From: Acanthochlamys bracteata
Taxonomy: Eukaryota; Streptophyta; Magnoliopsida; Pandanales; Velloziaceae
Assembly (NCBI GenBank): GCA_019914995.1
Contig: CM034133.1
Location: 5,208,001 to 5,272,000, forward strand
DNA: 64,000 nt
Reading direction: 5' to 3'
The position numbers were made by a program, and so were the translations under genes. The notes under the pieces are model-generated. The model worked only from the letters and a program-made list of their open reading frames with translations. It did not search any database and was not told the origin of the DNA. Position 1 is the first letter of the stretch. Each line of letters opens with the position of its first letter. Below, one piece after another: positions 45,700 through 58,499 of this stretch.

Positions 45700-48600
45700 C
45701 TACAGCTGTACGCTATTACTTGCTTTTACATCATCTTCGAGTTCAAGTTTTTCAATCAATTGTTCCATCATTTTTTTGTACATAGGCATGTAATGGTCAT
45801 TTATCATCGATCTGGACAGCCGAATCTTGCTGTAAAGCTCTCGTGGGGTTTCATATATACCAACATTCTCCTCATTGGAAATACCGTCTCTTGCAGTAGG
45901 GGATTGTGGTCTTGGAAATGTGACCATGTGCATAATTCTACCAGGTGGAAAGAATTGGCATTTCTCCAAAGCATCAGGGTTTGGGGAACACTCATTTCCA
46001 GCTTCTTCCAGCATCAGTTTCTCTTCTTCTGCTATTTCTTTGGCAGCAGCTGCCTCCTCTTTCCTCGTTTCAAAGTCTGTTCCATCATGTCTGTCAAGTT
46101 CCTTCTCCAACTCAAACCATAACTCTCCTTCTGTAATATTTTCAGGCATGGGAGCATTGTCTGCTTGACTTGCATGAAATAGCTCCTCCACCTCTGCTTC
46201 CTCATTGTCAGAATCCTTGGGGCAGCTAAGACCTAGTTGAGTGACTGAAGCTTCAATCTTCACCTCCTCAATTACCGTGCAGCATTCACTTCTTTCAGAT
46301 GCGCTGCATATGTGTGGTACAAGAGAATTCTCTCCCATAGTTGAGCAAGGAGTGTTAGCACGGCGACGTGGACCCATACATGACCAGGAGGACAGAGAAG
46401 ATCTACTTTTGACAACCGCACTAGCAACATTCTGAGCTTGTTTCACCACAACCTAGATTATCAAGCACATAGATGTAAACAAAACCTTGACAGAATGACA
46501 ATAAAACCTTCAGTAGACAATAGGTTGATAGCAGAGGTGGATGGAAAATGAGCACTCTTCAGAGCATTTCTGCTGAAAGCACAAGAACATATTCAAGATG
46601 AACAAAAGGTGAAAGTAGGTAATAGTCATAGAGTGATTGAGTATTATTGAGTTTAGTGTTGGTCCATACAAAAGGCTCAAGCACTACTGTTGGTTTTCAA
46701 CATAGAGTTATGAAGGAATTTTTCAGTTTAGAGATTGTTTTCAAATTAGACAATGTACCTTGTTTGAGATATGATTATAAGCAGACACATGCACTAAGAT
46801 TGTTAACAGAACTTGATGTAATGAAAGGTCCTATTCATATTATGGTCTTATTGAACATATAGGTAACTATTGGAAACTGCTAGAATGAAACTTGATTCTC
46901 CTCAATGCAGGAGTTTCAGGAAGCGCTATCTGTAGCTCTTGAATGACTAAATATTTCCAATGACAAATGTGATACTGCTATAACTTGCTATCCTATGATA
47001 ATATCTCAAACCATTATACCTGAGTTCTGGTAGAGACAGGACGCAAAAATGCACCAGCACCTGCAACTCTAGCTTTTGCACCAGATATAGATGGCATGTG
47101 AGACCCTACAGTAGTTGCAGAACGATATACAACATTCAATATTCTTGTGTTTTGAACTTGATCCCAGAGATCATTTAGCCAAGATGATGTTGTAACCTGA
47201 AAAGTGTCGGACACATACACGAAAATGGTTACATCACCTTTTATATTTGCCATTGGAACATAAAAACATTGTCAAAAGGAAATTTATAGCGGCAGAATTT
47301 TATTCCTTATATCAATAACCTAAAAGTAAGAAAGCTGTAGATCTAGATCGCTCTTTTCTTGTAACAGTAAATAAATTTAGATGAAAGATGGACAATTACT
47401 ATAGACTAAAGAAGATAAATGAGGAATTTGCATGTTCATACAAGCTCAACAAATTGAAAAAAAGAAGTTAGAGACTTTATTCTGCACAATATCTCACTTA
47501 AAGGTGGTAAAGGTCCATAGACTTAATACCGAACTCGTACTTCCGACGAAGAAAGCTTCTGCAATAACTATCTCATATCTGTATGTAATCAAAAACTCAA
47601 GATGACTATCTAAGATAGTGGTAATACCTCAGCACGTAGGTCATCAATAGAAGCAGTTGAAAATGTGGGTACCAGATCAGAGCCATTGATAACGGTAGTA
47701 ACGAAATGCTTCCCAGATTCAGCTAATTCCCAAGTCATGCAGGCAGCTGACAGAAAACCCCCACAAAGGTCATGACAACAGCTTTCAGGTAATATTGAAA
47801 ACATCAAGAAAAAAGAATGTTATGTATCGGGAGAGGTATACCATCAGGGTTCATGACCAAGGCATTCCCCATTAGTACCATCTATTAAGTGCTAACTACT
47901 TCCTACCAACTCTTTTCTCTCATCATTGGCACTCGGCTGTTCTCTCTCCCTCTCTCGCCCACAGTCAGCATTGTTCCATTACTTTTTTTTCTCTTGGTTT
48001 TTAAATCTCCACCCTTCTCGCTGTATAAATGTATCACTAAATGGCATAAGGTTACGAACTCATTTGGGTTCATTGTTTTCATTACACAATAAATTTGTGT
48101 TTATTCTTCTCAAAAGAAAATTATGTTAGAATTCACTATTCTTATTGTATATATAATAGATAATACAATCAAATAGCACTAACTAGTACTTAAACTAATT
48201 CTTGAATTTCAATATATCACATACATTCAATGTCAAATATATTAATTGACCAAATTGATTTCGTATGCATTTGATAGTTTGATTGATAGTTTAACTTAGC
48301 GTGTATTTTCTTATCAGATGTACTTTCCTGTGTGTACAATTTTCTTTTTTTAAGTTTTTGAATAGATTTATCTAATTTGCCAATTCAATTTGTCGGAGTT
48401 GTCTGATAGAAATGCTTTCGATCTTATTGCATAAAACCCAATCCTGCAAACCTTCGGCTAAACCTTAATGATGCCTTAAGCATTGGTCTTAAAATATAAA
48501 TACTAACTTGGATAAACTTACAAATTTAGAACTTTCTACGACATATTATGTGGGCAGTTGGGTTCTATGCTTGATACGATGTAATTGACAGCATACATCG

Positions 48601-51600
48601 TAAGCTTGAGCATGCTGGATGATATAGAATCTTCAATTTAAGCAGCCAGTTTACAAAAGTTTCTTTAAGAAGAAAAAAAAAAAAGGGCATATGGCGGGGC
48701 ACAACAACCCTGTAAAGCACAGTGTTGGACAGTGCCCATACATACACAACTTTTAACCGATAACGTTTGACTAGTTTTGTCCAAAACTTAATGCTCGTGC
48801 TAGGTAACACCCTTGCATAAAAGAAAACATATGGAATCAAAACAACAAAATTATCAACTAGCATTTACAAGCAATGTATGTTACACTTCAGAACTAGATA
48901 ATGCTGCAGCTGAAAATATGAGAGGTACATGCCTGGAGCAAATGCAACACAAGTGCATGAAGAGAACTCCTTATGTTCCCTAAGAATGTAAGTCAAGAGC
49001 CCAGCCGTGCCACCACCCAATGAATGTCCAACAATCTACAAATTTCAAGCATGTATTATTCAGAATTCCGACAAGGCATACCTTAGCAACTTCATGCAGG
49101 TAACAGTTCATAAGATTATCTTTACAGTTCATAATGTTAACGGCACTTGTTACTACATTAGAGACATGTTTTCCCTTAAACTAATCAATAAAAAGCAAAA
49201 GCTTACACATTTGTATTCCAATGCACACAAAATACACATAAATCTCTTTTGAGTATTATATAACTGATCAATTCTTTATATGTGGTATGTAGTAATGATG
49301 GCGCCCATCCAACTAAAATAAGCACCGCAGCAAAGACAAGTAGCCATGATGTTTGAAGTCATCATAGTTGAATATCTGCCAATGATGTCTAAGGATCCTT
49401 TTGTCCTAGAATGACAATAGAAGATCCATTCACAAAGCCAATAATCACAACAAATCAACCGATCATGCCTTATAATGGCTTGAAAGAAAAATGGCACCAG
49501 ACTATTCTATGACTTGTCTGATCTTCAACAGCGAATTGTGATTAATACTTTACTTCTCAATAAAGCTCACATACTCCTACAGTCCTACCACTTTAGATGC
49601 TAAACCCAGAATACCTGTAGGAAACTAAGATGTTATAGAGTATCCAGTCTAGAAATTATAATCTACCTTTTCTCCACGTGCAAAATTATGTTACTTTTTT
49701 CCTCCAAAAATTCCGTAGAGATTACCCTGTTTTACACAATAAAGATGTCCCAATAAGTTCAAGATGCTATCTGTAGCCTATCGGATATATTGGCAAGAAT
49801 TGAGAAATATCCCATCTATTGCAGTGAACAGTGCATGAATCCTGCAAACATCATCCTTATTGGTCTAACAAAAGCCATGAGGCCATCCATTAAACCAATG
49901 AGAATGCACACTTTAGCATCCATTGCACCCTTAATTGTAGCTCAACTCTTTATTCTAGGAGTACATCACTAACAAAATACAGTGTAATGAATCCTGCAAT
50001 AATGCGTCCTTATTGGTCTAAATACATGGGTCCTTCAACTCAACTATTATACAAGGAGTCAATATCACCTACAACAAACAGTGCAACGAATCCTGCACAT
50101 AGTGCGTCCTTATTGGTCTAATCCATTGATCCATCAATTATATCTTCAAAATCAAGGACTCTCACCATTTAAGCAATAGTTCAACACCTCCATATCTAGT
50201 TTATTATAATATTTCAAGTTGGTGAGACACTTTGATTTATGCTTCTTGCCTTTTTTTCTGCTTTGACCTCTTAAATATTATTGTCTAATAGAATCAATGT
50301 TTTCTTGAGTAAATGAATCATCAATGATATGAGCGGAGCTGAATAACAGAAAACTTCGGACAAGCTAACAATTCTCAGAAAATCATAGATTTGTAGAGTT
50401 CATACGTAATCAAATAGGATAATGGAGGAAAAAAACGAAGATAACAAAAATTAGTTATAAAAAATTGTATAGGGCTCATTAGGTGGTGACAGTAACTTTC
50501 CAGAAGAAACTACAAATGTCAGAGGATTTACCTTGATAGAATAATATGGATGATCATGAATCACTTTAAGGAGACAAGGTATAGTGCATTTTGCAATCCA
50601 TCGCGCTGCAGCAACCATGCCGCAGTGTGCATATCCTAATACTAATTTGTTAACACCACCTTCATCTAAAAGCAAATGGTGAAAAGGGACAACTGCACTG
50701 GTTGCTGCAGTCAAAGTATCCTTAATGCTGTGTGTCCCCCTAACTAAGAGGAGAAAGCATTTCGAGTGTTTATCGCACAAAACTGTAAAGGCTGGCTTCA
50801 GAAGCTGTAAAGAGGCAATTGGAAATTGAAAAAATAATAATAATAATAAGATAAAGGATAAAATCAAAAGCACATGAAGACATGTGACAATTTTCTTTTT
50901 GAGAGAAATGCATATAATACTTACTCACCCCTGCCTTAGGCTCTTGCATTAGAACATCTTCCTTGGAGTAGCCAGCGGACTCCAAAAATACAGGAAATGG
51001 TTTCTTAGAGAAAAGCATGCAAAGATTTACCAATCGTAAAAGATGAATCAGCTCAGTCACAACTTGACTGCCTTTAAGTTTCACACAATTATCTCCAGCA
51101 TACACACTCGCAACTTCCAAATTGCCCTGCAAAGAGTTCATAATGTTTTAAAAACAAGATTAAGCTTCTCTAGATGTCTAAGTTTCAACTGCAGCTAAAA
51201 CAACAGAGTTAAAACTTGAGTGAAGAACCAATTCATGGAAGCCAAACAAAAGCTGCTAAAATGCTAGTGCTTGCAAGTGCCCAAGTTTAAGTTCACATAA
51301 TCAGGATTGTAGCTTTTTTTCTCCATAATTTTTAGGAAAAGAAAATTAATTAAGTTATTTGTAAACAGAATCAAGAACAAGTTAATTTGAATCCAAGTGA
51401 AGCTCATGAACCCATTGCCATTATCACTCCATCAGCTGATTTGCTGCTAGAACACGCACTGATGACTGAATGAATAATTTATTCAAAAATAAAACCCAGA
51501 TCCACAACAACCTAGTTTCTCAATACTCTAGTAGAGAGAGAGAGAGAGAGAGCGCGCGCACCTGTCTACGCATAAGAAACTTGATACCGAAAGCTAGGTC

Positions 51601-51864
51601 AGCAATCGGCCACTTTCCAAGGGTCTCAGCATAGGTGAACCGTAGCGTCTCCGCCAGCGTAGCAGCTGCTTCTCGCCACGTCGCAGGAGCTCGGTCCGGC
51701 CCCCGCCGACTCCACGCTGCCGCATCTTTCTTCTTCTTCGACCCCGCCACCAAGGGATTCTGTTCGTTATATTCTTCTTCTCTACAAAACAACAGTCGCC
51801 GAGCGACTACAACGTACAACAGCGCCACCATTCCCGCCGCCGTCGCAACCGTAGCCGTCGCCAT
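45700..51864 (-). CDS. Mono-/diacylglycerol lipase (lipase class 3) with plant-type N-terminal domain, 7 exons
   Basis: The product is predicted to release fatty acids from glycerolipids. Exons (minus): 51562-51864, 50929-51126, 50532-50804, 48933-49035, 47628-47746, 47020-47196, 45700-46452. They join in phase to 641 codons plus stop, the usual size for the family (Arabidopsis At3g14075/At4g16070 type, from memory). Residues 7-24 form a hydrophobic N-terminal segment, so membrane anchoring is likely. The lipase_3_N-like domain covers about 60-170. The catalytic core has VRGTHSIKDT near 190, the nucleophile elbow GHSLG (Ser 263) and NGSDLVP (Asp 316, probable acid). His 566 in PPGRIMHMV may complete the triad. 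An acidic spacer lies between about 470 and 540. Intron 4 uses a GC donor (CCAG then GCATGT); other junctions are GT-AG. No lesion was found, and it is the only clearly intact gene here. Confidence 0.93.
49827..50121. repeat. Three degenerate tandem copies within lipase intron 3
   Basis: The unit ACAGTG(C/T)AA(T/C)GAATCCTGCA...TCCTTATTGGTCTAA occurs near 49827, 49979 and 50078, with variable spacers. Non-coding. Confidence 0.7.
51533..51552. repeat. (AG)n microsatellite beside the exon 1 donor
   Basis: Ten AG units on the plus strand, followed by a GCGCGCGC run up to the first donor. On the transcript it is a GC then CT run starting directly at the exon 1/intron 1 boundary (donor GTGCGC). 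Confidence 0.9.
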
Positions 51865-52100
51865 GATTGAAATTGTTCGATTGATGAAATCGTTGAATTG
51901 ATTGAAAGGTCTTTAAGATGAATTGATTCAATCACATAATCTTATTATTTTAAGATTATTTAATTAATTGATCGATGAAGGTGGAGAATGAAGAAAGGAA
52001 ACGAGGAAGCAAAGGAAGAAAAGGGAAGGTTTTGTTTGTACCGCGTAGTAGTTGGTAGCAGTTAACCCCTCTAATTTTAATGTAATGTAGTTATCAGGTA
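51865..52100 (-). promoter_or_regulatory. 5' leader / promoter region of the lipase gene
   Basis: The transcript-sense strand is CT-rich (about 51975-52060), then AT-rich up to the start codon. The context AATCATGGCG has a G at +4, as in strong plant starts. No certain TATA box is visible. Confidence 0.4.
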
Positions 52101-52985
52101 TGTTTTCTTGACCTGATAATAAATATTATAATAAACTTTTTTTTATTGATAAATAAACTCTGTATATCTTTGAATGTATGCATTGATATGTGCATAATTT
52201 TATTTCATTAATTTATGTATTGATAACATAAATTTTATTTTATTTATTTTTTATTTTTGCTGAAAGGATTGTGCACAATTGTATTACTAAGCTGGCATAA
52301 AACAACTTTATGAAAGTGTAATTTATAAAGATATATTTCATATTTCAAAAGAGCATAATTAATCAAATTAGGAGAAGAAACTGTAAGTCAAATTATTTCA
52401 ATACCACTTACAAAAACAAATAACTGTAACACAAATTGTTTTGGATACTGATAAGCATTTCGTAGTCCCTCAAGTACATAAACAGAGACCATATCGTTTT
52501 ATCCTCTTCTTAAATAAGATGGCCACAAAAATTTTGCCGATCGATTTATTCTCAAGTCTTAATATGAACAACAATACTTTCTTGCATCATCAAAAGACAA
52601 AAAGGTAGAATATCCACGAGAACTAACTGTCCAACTCTATGCTACAACACCAACGGCTCAACAAAGAAATAGCGTGATTCAATGAGCCAGCATATAGTAG
52701 AAGTAGAGGCATTACAAGAAGTTGACAAACAAAGGAATGTGGCAGAGGCAGCAGGATGAGTTCGTCGAAGCAGGAGGCTGACAACCAGCTGGTGATAGTC
52801 ATGATCCGGATGCCGGGAGTAAGCACATTAGAAGGGGGCAAGCCTGGGCTGCATTCTACCAAGGCCTGAGCCGAGTGTACTTGAGAGTGCCAAGGACACC
52901 ATTCATTCAATGGTGTTCTTGGCGCCAAAAATAGCAACCGAATACCTTTTGAAAAATCCGGAGCTTCTCTGGTGGCACACAGAGC
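52101..52985. other. Intergenic stretch without a recognised gene
   Basis: The first half is AT-rich. The part at 52620-52985 is GC-richer and has a 126-codon minus-strand frame (52623-53003) without known motifs. It could be a gene fragment carried next to the gypsy LTR. Confidence 0.35.
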
Positions 52986-53225
52986 AGCACCTGGGTGTGC
53001 CATTTAGGTTTTCTTGTTCAAGAAAGACTCTTAGAGTTTGTTATTCAATTCATTTGGATCTAATAGGATCCTAGAGTTTGTGCTTGAATACAAGAGGAGT
53101 CTTTTAGTTATTTATAACTATCTCTTGTATAAATAGATTTGGGATAGCCCTAGGGAGTATGCAAGTTGATTCCAATAAATCTAGTTTTCAATTAGTTTTA
53201 GTCTAGCTTAATTTGCAGGCTGAAT
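52986..53225 (+). repeat. LTR-like 5' end of a Ty3/gypsy remnant
   Basis: Short LTR-like sequence with a TATA box (TTGTATAAATAGA near 53126) and transcript-start-like context. It is followed by TTGGTACTAGAGC at about 53238, a degenerate primer-binding site. The 5' boundary is uncertain and no partner LTR is seen. Confidence 0.5.
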
Positions 53226-54075
53226 ATGTATCATCTTGGTACTAGAGCAAGGTTCCATAAAAAAACTCGATCAACAACCCCTGATTCGCCAAGGACAATC
53301 GAGGCAACTACCACAATGGCCGAAGAAAGTTCTATGCAATCACCACCCTACTCAGCCAAATCAACGCCAACTGATGAGCCCAACCTACATGAGGAGATGA
53401 GGCGTATGTCTAATAACATCGCACAACTCACTAAACAACTCACCATAGCCGTCCTTGCGATGAACAAAACCTTGCACAAGGACACTCAAACCACCAACAT
53501 AGAATTTTGCATTTAAACAGCAGCCCAAAAACCTAGAAACTAGCACAGCTGCCAATCCCAGACCTAACCATGACCCTCAAACAGAGACCACTACATCACC
53601 AACCTCCTATAGCCAAAAGACACCTGAAGGACAATGGTCACAACCGCATAATAATCCTTCAGAATCACCCAAAAAACCAATGACATCAAGTAAATTTCCA
53701 GCCACTTGTGGCTCTATTAACACCCTCAATTCCACATGTTTATACATTCACAAGCCACCGGCAGCCAGAACTGTACGACTCAAGCCAAACTCCTCAAAGA
53801 ACACACTTTCCTAATCACCTTAGTACCTATCCTCAAGGATGGTACCGGCTGTATAAGAAACGTCACAAGTTTCCTTACTTTGATAGGAATGAGTCACATG
53901 AGTGGTTGTACTTGGCTAAGAAATACCTTAAGTTTTATCACACCTCTCTGCGCAAACGCGTTCCCATCGCAATCATGTATTTCAAGATGAATCCAATAAG
54001 TTCTACCAAAGCTATGAACGTGATAAACCCCAACATACATAGAAAGAGATGCGTGAGGCACTTTCGGTCAAACTT
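53226..54075 (+). pseudogene. Ty3/gypsy gag, first part
   Basis: The frame at 53226-53516 has an acidic/Ser-rich start (MAEESSMQSPP) and a coiled segment EEMRRMSNNIAQLTKQL. A second open piece, from 53708, includes KFPYFDRNESHEWLYLAKKY, the typical gypsy gag core (x-F-x-G-x-x-P-x-x-W-L-x-x-A-E-x-Y/F), then stops. The coding is cut at 54075 by the minus-strand copia element and resumes at 59266. Confidence 0.75.
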
Positions 54076-54271
54076 GAGATGAAAAACTCTTTCAATCTTA
54101 TTATTATCATTCAATATAAGTACATATTATATAAACTCCTTATAAATCTAAATAAGGAGAGTTTTAAATAAAAAATTATATCTAAATATAATTATAAGAA
54201 AAGATATGTAGAATAAGATATAATTCTAAAAATAGATATCTAAACTAATATATTGTTGACTCATATTAACA
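54076..54271 (-). repeat. 3' LTR of the minus-strand copia element
   Basis: About 196 bp. It shares GATGAAAAACT...TTTAATCTTA-type and ATTCAATATAAGTA words, and the terminal TGTT(A/G) end, with 59119-59260. It is longer because it keeps a segment that the other copy has lost. Confidence 0.8.
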
Positions 54272-54466
54272 CTTCCCCTCAAATTGGTGCAAAAATATCA
54301 TCAATGTCCAACTTGCTCAGTGAGTTATGAAAGATTTTGTTTGAAACTTTTTTTGTCAATATATTCGCTGTGCCTTTCAAGCCACAAAAGGTAACTCAAC
54401 TAATTTTGCTTCCAATTTTTTCTTAATAAAATGCCGATCGACCTCAACATGTTTAGTCTGATCATG

Positions 54467-54760
54467 TTATATTGAATTATGAGCAATATTTATTGCTGCC
54501 TTGTTATTGCAAAACAATTTCATGATACTTTTAGGAGGAAAACCAAGCTCCGTCAATAACATTCGAAGCCATAAGAGTTCACAAACTCCATGTGCCATCT
54601 CTCTATATTTAGCTTCAGTAGACAATCGAGCAACCATTTTTTGTTTCTTACTTCTCCATGTGACTAGATTACCACCAACAAATATAAAATAGCCGAATAT
54701 AGAGCATCTATTTGTCTTATCTCTTGCCCAATTTGCATCAGTATATTCGTCAATATTCAA
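54467..54760 (-). pseudogene. Copia RNase H (minus element)
   Basis: The frame reads YTDANWARDKTNRCSIFGYF and LVTWRSKKQKMVARLSTEAK, then AAINIAHN, canonical copia RNase H with the catalytic D and E positions visible. The frame ends early at 54467 before the usual C-terminal segment. Confidence 0.85.
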
Positions 54761-54763
54761 AAA

Positions 54764-56010
54764 TTAATGCTTTCTGAATAGTAATTTCCTACCTGGTGCT
54801 GACTTTAAATATTTCAAAATTCTATTCACTACTTCCACATGATCGACATTTGGAAAATATATAAATTGACTAACAACACTCACTGTATATGATATATATG
54901 GGCGAGTATGTGATAAATAAATCAGTCTACCAACCAATCTTTGATATTTTTTCTTAACTGCTGGCACTTGATCAGAATACTCTTCTAAGTTGTGATTCCC
55001 AATGATTGCTGTATTGGCTGGTTTGTAGTCCGACATTCCTCCTTCATACAATAAGTTAAGAACGTATTTTCTTTTTGATAGAAAAATATTTTAATTAGAC
55101 CTCGCCACTTCAATTTTCAAAAAATATTTCAACTCTTTAAGTTCTTTCATCTCAAATTTAGAGGCTAGATGTTTCCTTAACCTCTGAATTTCTTTATGAC
55201 GATCACATCATCAACATAAATTATCAAAACAGTTACCTTATCATTCTGCTTTTTCAAAAATAATGTATGGTCAGTATTACTCTGTCGATAACCATATCTG
55301 CTCAAGGCTTAACTAAATCTACCAAACCATGCTCTCGGAGATTGCTTCAGTCCATATAAAGTCTTTTTTAGCTTGCAGACATATTCAGTTCTTTCTGATA
55401 CCCTATAGCCACACGAAAGCTCCATATACACTTATACTTCTAACTCATCATAAAAAAATGCATTCTTTATATCAAACTGCTGTAAATTTCAATCAAAATT
55501 TGCTGCAAGAGACAGCAATACTCTAATAGTATTAATTTTTACAACTGAGGCAAAAAAGTCTCGTGATAATCTACTACATAAGTCTGTGAGTATTCCTTGG
55601 CCACTAACTTTGCATTCTACCTCCGATCGTTCCATTTGCTTTATGTTTAATTGTATACACCCATTTACAGCCAACAGTTTTCTTCCCTTCTAGTAGTGGT
55701 GCTATCTCTCAGATCAAATTCTTTTAAAAACATCCATCTCCTTATTCATAGTTTTAGTTCATTTAGGATCGGATAAAACTTTCCTAGTGCTAGAAGGAAG
55801 AGTCAAAGCTGATACCTGATTAATGAAAGCCACATATGAAGAAGATAGCCTGTGAGAAGACACATGATTGGCAATAGGATATTTTAAAATTTTTTCTTCC
55901 AGTGAATATCTATCAGAAGGTTTTCCATGATTTTTTCTGTATGGCAACTGATAAATCCTATTGACAATGTTAGATGTATCCATAATAATATTTAAGTGTG
56001 AGTACTTACC
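54764..56010 (-). pseudogene. Copia reverse transcriptase (minus element)
   Basis: Downstream pieces include GRLIYLSHTRPYISYTVSVV (54764-55051), where the usual TRPDI Asp is Tyr. Upstream broken frames cover the fingers and palm (about 55080-55700) and the connecting region (about 55759-55983). There are multiple stops and shifts. Confidence 0.8.
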
Positions 56011-56499
56011 TCAGAAATAATCTCAGAAGTTTAAGCGGGTATTACTATTTTAGCTACTTCTGTTTGTTCCTTTTTTTTTGTTCAACTTCAGTAGTCTCAA
56101 TCTCTTTCAGACTTAAGTCATGATTCACACATTGCCTCTAACCATCCTCAATATGTGTACTGAGTTAAATAGTAAACCAATTCAGATCTTCTGTAACGTC
56201 TATCTCTCCCTGAAGATCTGAATATGATGTCGATCTGATAAAGTACATTTTTGACTATACAAATGTCACATCCATAGCCACAAAGATTTGGTGTGTCGGA
56301 GGATGATAACAACAATAATCTTTCTGGTGAGGACCATAACCGAGAAACACGCACCTCAAAACACATGAATCTAATTTGTCCCTTTGGGTTTTCTGCAAGT
56401 GTAATAATGCAACAGAACCAAAACTCGAGGTCCAAAAGTGCTGTCCAAAAGTTTAAAACTCTAAATGGCATACGATTAATCACATAAATTACAAATTAA

Positions 56500-57240
56500 A
56501 CTGGATCTACCCAATAATACTTAGGAACATGAGCTCCAAACAATAAAGTATGAGCGGTTTGTAATATGTATCGATTTTTTCTCTCAGCTATCCCATTCTG
56601 TGGAGGTATTTGTGGACAAAAAGTCTCATAAATAATACCATTCTGATGAAGGTAAGAGGTTAAAGATGTATTAACATACTCCCTCTCTCATTATCAGAGC
56701 GAAAAACTCGAATAAGAAAGAAAAATTGAGTCTGTACCATCTTATAAAACCGTACAAAAATATCACAAACATCACTTTTACTTTTTAAAACATATAATCA
56801 TGTCATGCCCGTATAATTATCTACAAATATCACAAACCACCTAATGCCAGTAAAAGTCATAATTGGAGAGGATCCCCAAACATCCAAATGGACTAACTCA
56901 AAAGAGGTTGTTCTTTTGTTGATAACAGAAAAATATGACACTCGATGACTCCTAGCAAGAATACATGTTTCACACTGAAACTCAAACTCTTTAAGACCGA
57001 AAAATAACGATGGTAGTAAATGTTTCAAATAACCAAAAGAAACATGATCTAGACGGCGATGCCAAGGCCAGACTTTATTTTTCTTATCAGTTTCAAATCC
57101 ACGAGTACTGTAAACTCTACCTGAACTAACATCATCCAGATGATATAAACTCACTCTCTTAGACCACACCCAATTATCTCCTGTGTCTGGATATACTAAA
57201 TCAAACAAAATTAAGAACACATCAGAATAATGCAGTTTAA
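56500..57240 (-). pseudogene. Copia pre-integrase and integrase (minus element)
   Basis: The frame 56798-57220 carries the HHCC-type region (WHRRLDHVSFGYLKHLLP, then CETCILARSHR) and the start of the core (FELVHLDVWGSSPIMT, FVIFVDNYTGMT). The first catalytic Asp is in HLDVWG. The rest of the core is in broken frames down to about 56500. Confidence 0.85.
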
Positions 57241-57249
57241 TTGTTCAGT

Positions 57250-58430
57250 AACTTATCCAATATATAAAAAATTGTGTAAGAGAAATGGAACAAGTACGTA
57301 ATTCAGTAAAGATAGAGATAATGATAATGTCATTGTACCAGTACCTGTCACTGGATAACTCTCTCCATTGGCATATATCACATTATTTCTAACTGGAGCA
57401 CTTACGGTGTGAAAATTTTTCGGATCGAATGTCATATGATCCGTAACTTCAAAATCTAAAATCCATTCTTTATCCTATTGTGAATCTAAAATAGTAAAAG
57501 CAAACCTTTGGTTATCTGAAATTTGAAAATATGAATTAACCTGCGACACCAAAGATAAAACTAGTGAAGGAGCAGTCAATGATGTAGAACATGAAGGATC
57601 AGCTAATGTGAGGCATGCAACTTGAGACGCTACACCAGAGATCTTTTTGTCTTGTTTCTTTTTCTTCTTTAATTCCTCTCACCAATCAGGATAACCAACT
57701 AACTGAAAGCATGAATTCTGAGTATGTCTAGTTTTACCACAATAAGTACACCGTCTTTCTTGTGCTTTTTATTTTACTTGGGATCTAAAATTTTTGGAGG
57801 CCACAGCAGCAATAACTCCAATATCTTTAGAACCCATCATAACTACTCGTCGTTACTACTCATAACGAATATAGTTATAAGATGCTTCTAATCCAGAGAA
57901 GGCATCTGGTCATAATAGATCACTGCGGGCTTTATCAATTATATTATCAAGTCCAGCCAAAAAAATATATACACGTTCCCTCTCAATCTCCTATTGTCAA
58001 ACTAATATATCATTAGCACAACACATTCTAATTAGATTGCGAAAATTTAATATTTGCCATATGCTCTGTAATTCTGCATAGTAGGCTGTAACGGGCCTTC
58101 CACTTTGTTTCAATTTGAATACCCTGCATGTTAATTTATAAATCTGAAATATGTCAGAATTATCATAATAAGTTCTGGACACACTAGTCCAAACATCTCT
58201 GACAGTGGGAAGCCGAATAAAAAGCTCCATCACAGTTGGTTCCATAGAGTTGATCAACCATCTCTTAAAAATAGCATTGTCAGTTCTTCATCGGGCTTAA
58301 GTAGGATCAGTCTCTTGATGGCGTGCTATTTCTCTGGTCAAATAGCTCATCTTATCCTTTCCAGCAATATATATCTCAACAACTTAAGACTAAAGAGAAT
58401 AGTTTAAACCATTTCGTTTAACACTAATGG
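57250..58430 (-). pseudogene. Copia gag, zinc knuckle and protease (minus element)
   Basis: The gag piece at 57997-58257 has the UBN2-type core (RDVWTSVSRTYYDNSDIFQI). A CCHC knuckle C-T-Y-C-G-K-T-R-H-T-Q-N-S-C is readable at about 57705-57755. At the protease site the usual DSG reads DFE (in WILDFEVTDHMT, about 57433-57475), which would abolish activity. Protease-like sequence continues to about 57253. Confidence 0.8.
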
Positions 58431-58499
58431 CGAAGGATGAATCACCTTGTACGCAGATAATAGGAGTAGCCATTGAAACAACTAGAGAGAGAACACCTG

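Noticed and set aside
45625-46435. Plus-strand ORFs opposite the last lipase exon
   Set aside because: Antisense shadows of a well-supported exon with conserved protein sequence.
49827-50121. Repeated units with spacers, superficially array-like
   Set aside because: Only three degenerate copies with unequal spacing inside an intron of a plant gene; not a CRISPR array.
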